NCBI GenBank assembly: GCA_003232595.1
Contig: QIIJ01000096.1
Coordinates: 1-34,037, forward strand
DNA: 34,037 bases
DNA from: Aurantimonadaceae bacterium
GTDB lineage: Bacteria; Pseudomonadota; Alphaproteobacteria; Rhizobiales; Rhizobiaceae
Reading direction: 5' to 3'
Shown: piece after piece, positions 19,843 through 27,700 of the stretch
Position numbering within the stretch: position 1 is the first letter of the stretch
Layout: the number at the start of each line of letters is the position of its first letter
Position numbers and translations under genes: made by a program
Notes under the pieces: model-generated
Databases searched by the model: none
The model's input: only the letters and a program-made list of their open reading frames with translations
Told to the model about the DNA's origin: nothing

Positions 19843-21002
19843 TGGGTTTTCACCTCTATGTTCATGGTCTCAGCCAGGGCATTGAGTTGCTGAACTGCGG
19901 CAGGATCATCAGCAAATACACCACCAGCCTTTGTCCAGGCTGTGGCAGCATCTTCTTTCCTGCCAAGTACCGCATAGGAGCGAATTATACGCAGCCAGCC
20001 TTTCAGGTTAGACGGGTCTTCTTCCAGTTTTTCGGCCAGCTGTGCCACCATATTTGCAATCATGGTGTTGCGGTCTGCATTGCTCATGGTGGCAGCGGCA
20101 GCAATATCTTCACTGGTTGGAGAGCCTGGCTCGGCACTGTTGTCTGCAGCAGGCGTTTGGTTTGGAGCCGCAAGGCCAGCAAGTTGACGCATTCGTTTTA
20201 GTTCCTGGTTGGCAGATTCCAGCCAAGGCGCATCTTGTGGACTTTTATCAATTAAAGTTTCCCACGCCGAAGCAGATTCTGCATGCTTGCCCTCTTGCCC
20301 GAGGGCTGATGCAAGAAAATATTCTGCCTTGGCGTCATTTGGATCGGCTCGGGCTGCCGCTTCGAAGCGTTTTCTGGCTTCTGCCGTGATCATCCCATCC
20401 GCGACAGCGGTCAATGCTTCCCCAAGGGCTGACTCATATTCCGGTTTACTGCCGGAAAGCCTTATGATGTTCTGGTAAGCGTCGACGGCATCCGCGGCGC
20501 GACCAAGACGCATGTATACCGGCGCAAGCACCAGCCAGCCGCGCACATCATCCCGTGCATTTTGCACCCGCGCTTCAGCTCTGGCTATCAGTTCTTCAAT
20601 TGACTGGGTTTTTGGATCGGCTGACATCCGTGCCTGCAACGGCATATCAGGTCGACCCGGACTGCCAAGAGAAACATAGGCAACACCTGTCAAAACAGGT
20701 GTCAGCACCAGAGCACACACCGCTGCTATAATTGCAGCATTGGACGACTTTGGAGAAGATTCTGATTCCAATTCCCCAAGAGCAATCAATCGGCGGGCAA
20801 TTTCTGTCCGGGCAAGTTCGGCTTCACCAGATTTGATCTGGCCACGCTCAACTTCGCGATCGATTTCGTCGAGCTGATCTTTGTAGACAGTCTTGTCATA
20901 GCTTTTTCCATCGACGAACTCCTGCTTTTTAATAAATAGCGGGTAGCCGACCGAAATCAGCGACACAAGTGTAATCAGGGCTGCAAGTATCCAAAACATC
21001 AT
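19839..21002 (-). CDS. ccmI: Cytochrome c-type biogenesis protein CcmI (CycH)
   Basis: 387 aa; N-terminal TM, 'VYKDQLDEIDREVERGQIKSGEAELARTEIARRL', TPR-like repeats; first gene of the ccmI-E-F-H run. Confidence 0.93.
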   Translation of the reverse strand: MMFWILAALITLVSLISVGYPLFIKKQEFVDGKSYDKTVYKDQLDEIDREVERGQIKSGEAELARTEIARRLIALGELESESSPKSSNAAIIAAVCALVLTPVLTGVAYVSLGSPGRPDMPLQARMSADPKTQSIEELIARAEARVQNARDDVRGWLVLAPVYMRLGRAADAVDAYQNIIRLSGSKPEYESALGEALTAVADGMITAEARKRFEAAARADPNDAKAEYFLASALGQEGKHAESASAWETLIDKSPQDAPWLESANQELKRMRQLAGLAAPNQTPAADNSAEPGSPTSEDIAAAATMSNADRNTMIANMVAQLAEKLEEDPSNLKGWLRIIRSYAVLGRKEDAATAWTKAGGVFADDPAAVQQLNALAETMNIEVKTQ

Positions 21003-21099
21003 AATGCATTAATAGGCGAGACTGACAGGATTGCAATATCCGGATTCTCACAAACATATGAACGTATTGTCGCATGCAAAGCCCGGTTGATCAATATTT

Positions 21100-21606
21100 T
21101 CAGCCCACAAGTTGCCACAATCCATCCTGCTCTTTGCAGGCTGTACCTTTTGCGGTTCGCAATTTTTCATCGACATAAATTGCGTGGACATATTGTCGAC
21201 AATTCTTTTTTCCAACGTCATATGTTGCAGCCGGTGTTACAGTCCCACGGTTGCCGGAAACTTCATTGCGCCAGACAATTTCACTACCGACCGGCGTATA
21301 TTCCAGCGCTTCATATTCAGCAGCCAATGCCTTGCGTCGATCCGTATCATCAATTCCAGCTCCGATACTTTTACCAATAATACCACCCGATATCGTGCCA
21401 AATGTTGTCGCAATTTCGTTGTTGTTCCCTATATTGTCGATGTTGTCTGAATTGTCCCGGGCGCTTGATATTGCAGAAATATTCTGCCCGGAAAGAAAAT
21501 TTGTCGTTGTGCAACCTGCCAGTAACAGAGACATTGCAATGATCAGCAGCGGTCTGGAATGTTCCTTGATCGGCAAAATTCTGGCTGCAAACATCACGCG
21601 CTCCAA
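21100..21606 (-). CDS. Lipoprotein, 17-kDa surface antigen-like
   Basis: Lipobox 'LLLAGC'; 'TFGTISGGIIGKSIGAGIDDTDRRKALAAEYEALEY' glycine-zipper-like; 'CRQYVHAIYVDEKLRTAKGTACKEQDGLWQLV' C-terminus. Confidence 0.85.
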   Translation of the reverse strand: MERVMFAARILPIKEHSRPLLIIAMSLLLAGCTTTNFLSGQNISAISSARDNSDNIDNIGNNNEIATTFGTISGGIIGKSIGAGIDDTDRRKALAAEYEALEYTPVGSEIVWRNEVSGNRGTVTPAATYDVGKKNCRQYVHAIYVDEKLRTAKGTACKEQDGLWQLVG

Positions 21607-21698
21607 TTCATGTTAAACTGCCAATTTGGGTCTGACTAATTTGCCAACACAGAATGGCTGAAATTTGCGCGGGATTGGGCAAAATTGTGATTATGCGG

Positions 21699-23090
21699 CT
21701 ATATTGCTGGTAGCCGCACAACAACTTTTAAACCGCCAAGCGGGCTGTCGAGCAACTTCACAGAACCTTTGTATTCGTTGACAATATCATCGACAATTGA
21801 AAGGCCCAAACCGGAACCGGGGCGTGATTCATCCAGCCTTTTTCCGCGCTTGACTGCCTCTATGCGCTGCTCTCGCGTCAGACCCTTGCCGTCATCTTCA
21901 ACATTGAATTCAAGCACTGGCATTGCCGTTGAACCGGACGAGGATGGATGAAAATCAACCAAAATTGCAATTTTTTTTCTGGCAAATTTGCAGGCATTTT
22001 CAATCAGATTGCCCAATACCTCTTCCAAATCCTGTTGCTCGCCTCGAAATACAATTTGCTGATCATCAATTTCGCTCAGTTCAAATTCAAGATTTGGATA
22101 AAGCCTTTTCATAACCCTAACCATCCGTTCCAGTACCGGTTTTACAGGTGTTCGGGCACTTATCGACCCGGACTGGGCAGCAATTCGGGCCCGGTCAAGA
22201 TATCGCTGCACATGCTCCTGCATGCGGTCAGTTTGCTCTTCGACCGTTTTTGGCAGATCGGCATGGGAAGAATTCACTTCATTTTTCAGTATTGACAGGG
22301 GGGTTTTTAATGCGTGAGCAAGGTTTCCAACTTGCGTACGTGCGCGTTCCAGTACCGTTTTATTGGCGTCAATAAGTGCGTTCATTTCATCAACAAGTGG
22401 CGCTATTTCTTCCGGGAAAGTGCCCTCAAGCCTTTCGGCCTCTCCTCGCCGAACCTGGTTGAGTGTTTGTTTTGCCCGTGATAGCGGGCGCAGGCCGAGC
22501 TTAATAATTACAAATGTAGCGGCAATCATGCCGAGGCCAAAAATCGCCAGAAAAATAATCAGGCTTCGAGAGAATTCGCTGATCTCGGATTCCAGAACAT
22601 TGTAATTGCCGGCAACCAGAAAGCGAAACAGATCATCACCTTCGCCAAGAAATATCTGAGCCTCGGCGACAAAAAGTTGTTCGCCTTCAAAACCTGATAA
22701 TCCATACGATCGGAGAAATCCGTCTTTAAACGGGGTATTTGTGCTGGAGGGTGTTTCAAGATCGCCATTCACCATCGAAACGGAGCGTAAGTTACGGTCT
22801 TTTGTATCTTCCGCCGGTTGCGGTGTAACAGACCAGTACCAGCCGGAATAGGGCTGCATAAACAGAGGATCGCCAAGATTAGGCGTGCCGGTCAGTTTTC
22901 CGTTTTCATCAATATCAACAGCACCCATCAAATTGTAAAGATGGGCATTCAGCAGTTCTTCGAAATTGCGCTCAGCATTGCCCTTGTAAAGGGCTGTAAG
23001 CAGAAAAGCAGCGACAACAAGTGCAACCACCGACCAGATGGTCGATATCAGAATAAATCTTGCGGCAAGTGAATTAGCCCGCATTTTCAT
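21699..23090 (-). CDS. feuQ: Two-component sensor histidine kinase, FeuQ-like
   Basis: H-box 'NLAHALKTPLSILKNE', 'GSGLGLSIVDDIV'; overlaps the preceding response regulator gene; followed by ccmIEFH as I recall for rhizobial feuQ. Confidence 0.82.
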   Translation of the reverse strand: MKMRANSLAARFILISTIWSVVALVVAAFLLTALYKGNAERNFEELLNAHLYNLMGAVDIDENGKLTGTPNLGDPLFMQPYSGWYWSVTPQPAEDTKDRNLRSVSMVNGDLETPSSTNTPFKDGFLRSYGLSGFEGEQLFVAEAQIFLGEGDDLFRFLVAGNYNVLESEISEFSRSLIIFLAIFGLGMIAATFVIIKLGLRPLSRAKQTLNQVRRGEAERLEGTFPEEIAPLVDEMNALIDANKTVLERARTQVGNLAHALKTPLSILKNEVNSSHADLPKTVEEQTDRMQEHVQRYLDRARIAAQSGSISARTPVKPVLERMVRVMKRLYPNLEFELSEIDDQQIVFRGEQQDLEEVLGNLIENACKFARKKIAILVDFHPSSSGSTAMPVLEFNVEDDGKGLTREQRIEAVKRGKRLDESRPGSGLGLSIVDDIVNEYKGSVKLLDSPLGGLKVVVRLPAI

Positions 23091-23745
23091 CTGGCTGTAT
23101 GCGATAGCCCAGGCCCCGGACCGTTTCTATCAGGTCTGTATTTATCTTTTTTCGCAGCCGACCAACAAAGACTTCAATAGTGTTGGAATCACGATCAAAA
23201 TCCTGATCATAGAGATGTTCAACCAGCTCGGTACGGGATACCACCTGCCCCTGATGGTGCATGAGGTAGGAAAGCAGGCGGTATTCGTGGGAGGTGAGTT
23301 TGACGTTGCGGCCATCCATTGTCACCCGCGACAATTTGGTATCGAGGCGCAAGGGGCCGATTTCGATTTCAGAAGAGGCAATGCCCGCAGCACGTCGGAT
23401 TAAGGCCCGGACGCGGGCCAGAATTTCTTCAACATGAAACGGCTTTGTGACATAATCATCAGCGCCAGCGTCAATGCCAGACACTTTGTCGCTCCAACGG
23501 TCGCGGGCGGTGAGAATTAATACCGGCATATTACGACCATCACGCCGCCAGCTCTCAAGAACACTTATGCCGTCCATCTCCGGCAGGCCGATATCAAGGA
23601 TCACCGCATCATAGGGTTCAGTATCACCGAGGAAATGTCCTTCCTCACCGTCGAAAGCCTTGTCGACCACATAGCCCGCCTCATCAAGCGACTCGACAAG
23701 TTGGCGGTTCAGATCCTTGTCATCTTCAACAACCAGAATACGCAT
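23074..23745 (-). CDS. feuP: OmpR-family response regulator, FeuP-like
   Basis: 'MRILVVEDDKDLNRQLVESLDEAGYVVDKAFDGEEGHFLG', 'DAVILDIGLPEMDGISVL', 'YLMHHQGQVVSRTELVEHLYDQDFDRDSNTIEVFVGRLRKKI'. Confidence 0.88.
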   Translation of the reverse strand: MRILVVEDDKDLNRQLVESLDEAGYVVDKAFDGEEGHFLGDTEPYDAVILDIGLPEMDGISVLESWRRDGRNMPVLILTARDRWSDKVSGIDAGADDYVTKPFHVEEILARVRALIRRAAGIASSEIEIGPLRLDTKLSRVTMDGRNVKLTSHEYRLLSYLMHHQGQVVSRTELVEHLYDQDFDRDSNTIEVFVGRLRKKINTDLIETVRGLGYRIQPDENAG

Positions 23746-23798
23746 TGATCCCTATCCTGAATTCAGTATTTGTTTGGGCAATATGATAGCACTGCAAC

Positions 23799-24041
23799 CT
23801 ATTTTTGAACAATGATCGTTTTTTTGCGGGCCGGACCACCATTTCGAGATTTAATCAAGACCGTAATTCTGCACATTTCCCTGTCGCCCTGTCTAAAGGA
23901 TGAAACCGCCAGAACCTGCACGTTCGGGCGCGATGCAACATCATTGGCCCGCGAAGCGCAGCCCGCACGGGCATCGGCGGGCGTTATCAGCACCAATCCG
24001 AGTAAAATCATTAGTGTTGTAAGAATTTTCATCAAGCCCAT
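23799..24041 (-). CDS. feuN: Small exported protein with two Cys after the signal peptide, FeuN-like (upstream of feuP)
   Basis: Signal peptide 'MKILTTLMILLGLVLITPADARA', then 'GCASRANDV...CRITVLIKSRNGGPARKKTIIVQK'; position upstream of feuP. ORF extends to 24077; start at 24041 or 24032. Confidence 0.6.
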   Translation of the reverse strand: MGLMKILTTLMILLGLVLITPADARAGCASRANDVASRPNVQVLAVSSFRQGDREMCRITVLIKSRNGGPARKKTIIVQK

Positions 24042-24098
24042 CAGTATCGTTGAATTGCCCCTTTTGAAAAGACACAATAAATGATTGCTCGTGAATAC

Positions 24099-24115
24099 AA
24101 CATGAACAGCATGTT
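24099..24115. promoter_or_regulatory. Perfect 6-bp dyad (AACATG-AACAG-CATGTT), possible operator or small hairpin
   Basis: Inverted repeat read directly; overlaps the stop codon of the Rz1-like gene and lies upstream of the FeuN-like gene. Confidence 0.35.
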
Positions 24116-24362
24116 ATTGCCCGGCACCCCTGTCACACAGGGACGTCCAGACAGCATTGTGCTCTCTTACCTGGTCAATTGTGCGCAGGGTATCTTTTTT
24201 CGACCACAAAACCGGCTGGAATGCCTGGCATTCAACACTAGTCACGACGGAAGCCGTCGTTCTGCAGGCGGCGATCTGGGTTGCCACGGTCAGTACTGCG
24301 GCGAGCAATACGGGCCTTGCGGGCACGGCGAACTTTCTCTGTTTCTTTTGCAATCTGTTCAT
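24114..24362 (-). CDS. Rz1-like outer-membrane lipoprotein (o-spanin), overlapping the i-spanin gene out of frame
   Basis: 82 aa from ATG 24362: 'MNRLQKKQRKFAVPARPVLLAAVLTVATQIAAC' (basic n-region, hydrophobic core, lipobox IAAC, Cys33) then 'FQPVLWSKKDTLRTIDQVREHNAVWTSLC', resembling Rz1-like phage proteins. ORF track extends to 24437. Confidence 0.82.
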   Translation of the reverse strand: MNRLQKKQRKFAVPARPVLLAAVLTVATQIAACRTTASVVTSVECQAFQPVLWSKKDTLRTIDQVREHNAVWTSLCDRGAGQ

Positions 24363-24471
24363 TTCGATATTCCTTCCAGATTCGCTTTCGCAATACCGTA
24401 TCTCTGATTGCACCAGCCAGTTTGTTGGCCAGCGCAATCAGGGACATTACCAGTCTGAGGACTGTCATCAT
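24238..24471 (-). CDS. Rz-like inner-membrane spanin subunit (i-spanin)
   Basis: 77 aa; N-terminal hydrophobic segment 'VLRLVMSLIALANKLAGAI', then a highly charged region ending 'DRRLQNDGFRRD'; ATGA overlap with the upstream holin stop. Confidence 0.75.
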   Translation of the reverse strand: MMTVLRLVMSLIALANKLAGAIRDTVLRKRIWKEYRNEQIAKETEKVRRARKARIARRSTDRGNPDRRLQNDGFRRD

Positions 24472-24674
24472 GCAATCGAACTGTTTGCGGAAAACCTGCC
24501 GTAGATGGCGAGCAACGATCCAGCTGCGGCAACCACTTTCAGGGTTCCATCGACAAGTCCGGCTTGTGTGCTTGCATCAATATCGAGACCAAAGGCGCTG
24601 CCTATGCCGGCGAACATTGCAATCAAAGAGCCCCAGATGGTCTTTGACGCGTACCAGGGTTTTGCATTTTTCAT
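24468..24674 (-). CDS. Phage holin-like small membrane protein
   Basis: 68 aa 'MKNAKPWYASKTIWGSLIAMFAGIGSAFGLDI...GTLKVVAAAGSLLAIYGRFS': two hydrophobic segments with a 'WYxSxTIWG' N-terminus; RBS AAAGGA upstream. Confidence 0.8.
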   Translation of the reverse strand: MKNAKPWYASKTIWGSLIAMFAGIGSAFGLDIDASTQAGLVDGTLKVVAAAGSLLAIYGRFSANSSIA

Positions 24675-24690
24675 GGGTTAGTCCTTTCAT

Positions 24691-24717
24691 AAAAAAACCG
24701 CCCGATAGGCGGCGTTT
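24691..24717 (-). terminator. Intrinsic terminator between gp15 and the lysis cassette
   Basis: Minus strand reads GCCGCC-TATCG-GGCGG-TTTTTTT: stem 24698-24702/24708-24712, U7 tract 24697-24691. Confidence 0.8.
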
Positions 24718-24738
24718 GGGATTTTGTTTGTAGAATTA

Positions 24739-27700
24739 CTATTGCAGGACTACCGCCAGACTGGCAGCAGCTCCTGCACCATGGCTGGCGCTCAACTGTT
24801 TGACCTCCACGGTTATGTTGGCTGGAAATGTTGCAATATCGGCCAATTGTTCGGCACGCGAATATGTCAGCTGTGGTTCACCAACCTGCCACGAGCGCAA
24901 CGGGATGCCGGATGAGCTGACTTTGACTTGATAAGCCTCACTATCTTCGCTCATCGGAATTTCACCGTCATACCAGGCATCAGCGTTAATCCGGTCGCGT
25001 CGCATCCAGGTAAATTCAATGTCATCACCCGACTGCAATTCAGACCTCAAATGAACAGGTTCATAAGGCAGATATCCCCGTATTCCGGGGACAAATTGCT
25101 GACCGGGATTGGTACTTTCAGAAATTGCAGTTCCTGAAGCGGCTACTTTCCAGTTCAGATCAAGCCCAACCTCAGACGGTTCGTAGGAAAGCGAAGCCAC
25201 ACCCCTGTCGATCAATACAAAAGGTGATCCGGCTATCGCGCCTGAAGCCATTTCGGCATCGGTGCCGGCCTGCCCTCGCAGTAGATTGGCGAGGCGCCAG
25301 GTATTTGTTCCGATCAGTGTGGCATTGGCAAACTGAATGACTTCCCAGCCACCGTTTTGCGAACGGATTGCTGCAATATTGGCTCCGTTGAGAACTTGCA
25401 GTTCCGGTTGGGCGGAAAGTGTTCCCTCGAATATCTCAACATTGATCTCACCTGCGCGGTCCCAGACGCCGGCATGCCCGGACGAGACCGGCGCATTTAA
25501 TCGACCGATGGTAGCACGCAAGTTGAGCGACTGGCGAAAACTATAGCTTTCCAGATCAGGAGCGGAATAAAGATTGAACTGACCCGGCCATGGCTCGCTG
25601 GAAACTGCAACGCGTGAGGCATTGCCGGCATTGGTGCCGGACAACAGGGGCAAATCCATCAGATACATCAACGGCAGGCCGGAACGGGCCACGTTACTTG
25701 CAACAGGCAGTCGCGATTGACAGTAACTCAGCGACGTTGTTGTGGTTTCGATGGAACGCAAATCAACCGACAGATCATCTCCATCTTCAATACGGGTGAT
25801 CAACCAGTTTCCAGTCAGCGAGGGCAAATCAAATGTCACCTGATCACCGACCTCAAGTTGCTGATAGCGACGGGGCATTTTTATCTGCACAGAATTGCGA
25901 CCAATCCAGGCGGCACGCAGCCAGTTGTCAACAAGCGGCAGGGCCAGTTCCTGCGGCATAATCAGCGGTGCACCCATGCTCACCTGCCGCTCACTGCCAC
26001 CCTCAATACGGCGCGAATAGGTGGCGGTTTGCCGAAACTCAAGCTGTGGGTCTGAATGTTCCAGCACCACGGATTTAGGAAGCTCAATTTCCTGAATACG
26101 TTTGATGATGGTTTGAGGTCTGTCTTTTATTTCTGAAAATTCATCACTTGCGAGCAGTTCAGGTTTCCGTTTTCCAGCGGTGCGAAAGATCAGTATTTTT
26201 CCCTGCTCAAGAACTTCGATCTGGTAGAGGTCAGTCAGAGCCTGAATTGCACCGCGAGCTGAAGTCAGACTTGAAATCGCGTATCCATCAGCAAACCCGT
26301 GAACTTCGCTCACGTCAAAGTCAAAAAACCCGTGATCGCTGAGAATGGCCGCAAGCACATCACCAAGACGCGCGCCACCCAAACGTCCATTGAGCCAGTG
26401 GCCAAGCCGCCAGTTTTCACCATCGCTCCAAAGTATATTGTTTTCCGGAAAATCGGGATAGGGGCGTACATCCCAAGCCCAAAGATGGATGTTCTCCGCG
26501 TCCACCATGCGACCGGAATAGACTGTGGCCTGCGGGTTATTGGCTTCCTGGAAACCAGGAACTGTCGGATCCCAGTGATGTTGATGGGCCGTTAGATAAG
26601 AAGCCTGAACCGCATCATCACGATTGCCGTTGGAGAAATATGGATAAAAACTTTCTGATGACTTGGGATCGACAAATACATTGGGCTGGTTTGCTCCCTT
26701 GTCGATGGCGGGGCAGCCAATTTCGGTAAACCAGATCGGCTTCATCTGCGGTAGCCACGGGGAGGCACCGGAAATTTCAACTCCATCGACGCGCGGAATA
26801 TGGTTATTGTTCCACCAGCTTTGCAAGTCTTTGAAACGATAGACCCAGGGCTTCCCCAGCCCGTCGGTGATCGGTGTTCTGGTTCCCGTATGACGGTCGT
26901 CATCACCGGCATAGTACCAGTCGAAACCCTCTCCCGCATTGATATTGGCCGACATAGACAGGGCATCACGAGACGAAGTCCCCTCGCCATCGGGTGCGCC
27001 TTCATCGCGCCAATCGCTGAGCGGCATGTAATTATCTATTGCCACAATGTCGATATTGGTGTCGGCCCATAGCGGATCAAGATTGTAAAACACATCGCCC
27101 GATCCATCGCCCGGTTGATAACCAAAATATTCCGACCAGTCTGCGGCATAGGTGATTTTTGGGGCAGACCCCAGAATTGAACGGACATCGCCAGCCAATA
27201 CGCGAAGATGATCGACAAAGGGAAAGGAGCCGTTTTCATCCTGAACCCGAGTAATACCGCGCAACTCCGAGCCAATCAAAAAGGCGTCAACACCACCTGC
27301 AAGGGCGCAGAGTTTTGCATAATGGAGAATAAATCGGCGATAGGACCACTCCGCCGGGCCGGAATAGGTGATGGTATTGTTACTTTCGATAAAATCAGCC
27401 GGTTGAGCGCTGCCGATGAAGGCATCAATCTGAGATTTTGCCAACGCCGTTTTATCGGCAGAGGATGGCTGACCAATTGCAGGATTGCAGGTAACCCGCC
27501 CGCGCCAGGGATAATTTGGTTGAACACTGGCACCATAGGGATCAGGCAGATTATTCGTATCTGGAATATCCATCAGCAGAAAAGGATAAAATGTCACCTT
27601 AAGACCACGGGCGTGAACATCCTGAATAGCCCGGATGATACTGCTGTCAGAAGGTGTTCCACCATAGGCTGGCCGGCCATCAGTCAGACTAACAAGACCG

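Noticed and set aside
24157-24733. + strand ORFs 24157..24504 and 24281..24733 over the lysis cassette
   Set aside because: The minus-strand holin/Rz/Rz1 reading explains the region with coupled starts, an RBS and a lipobox; the + strand ORFs lack motifs.
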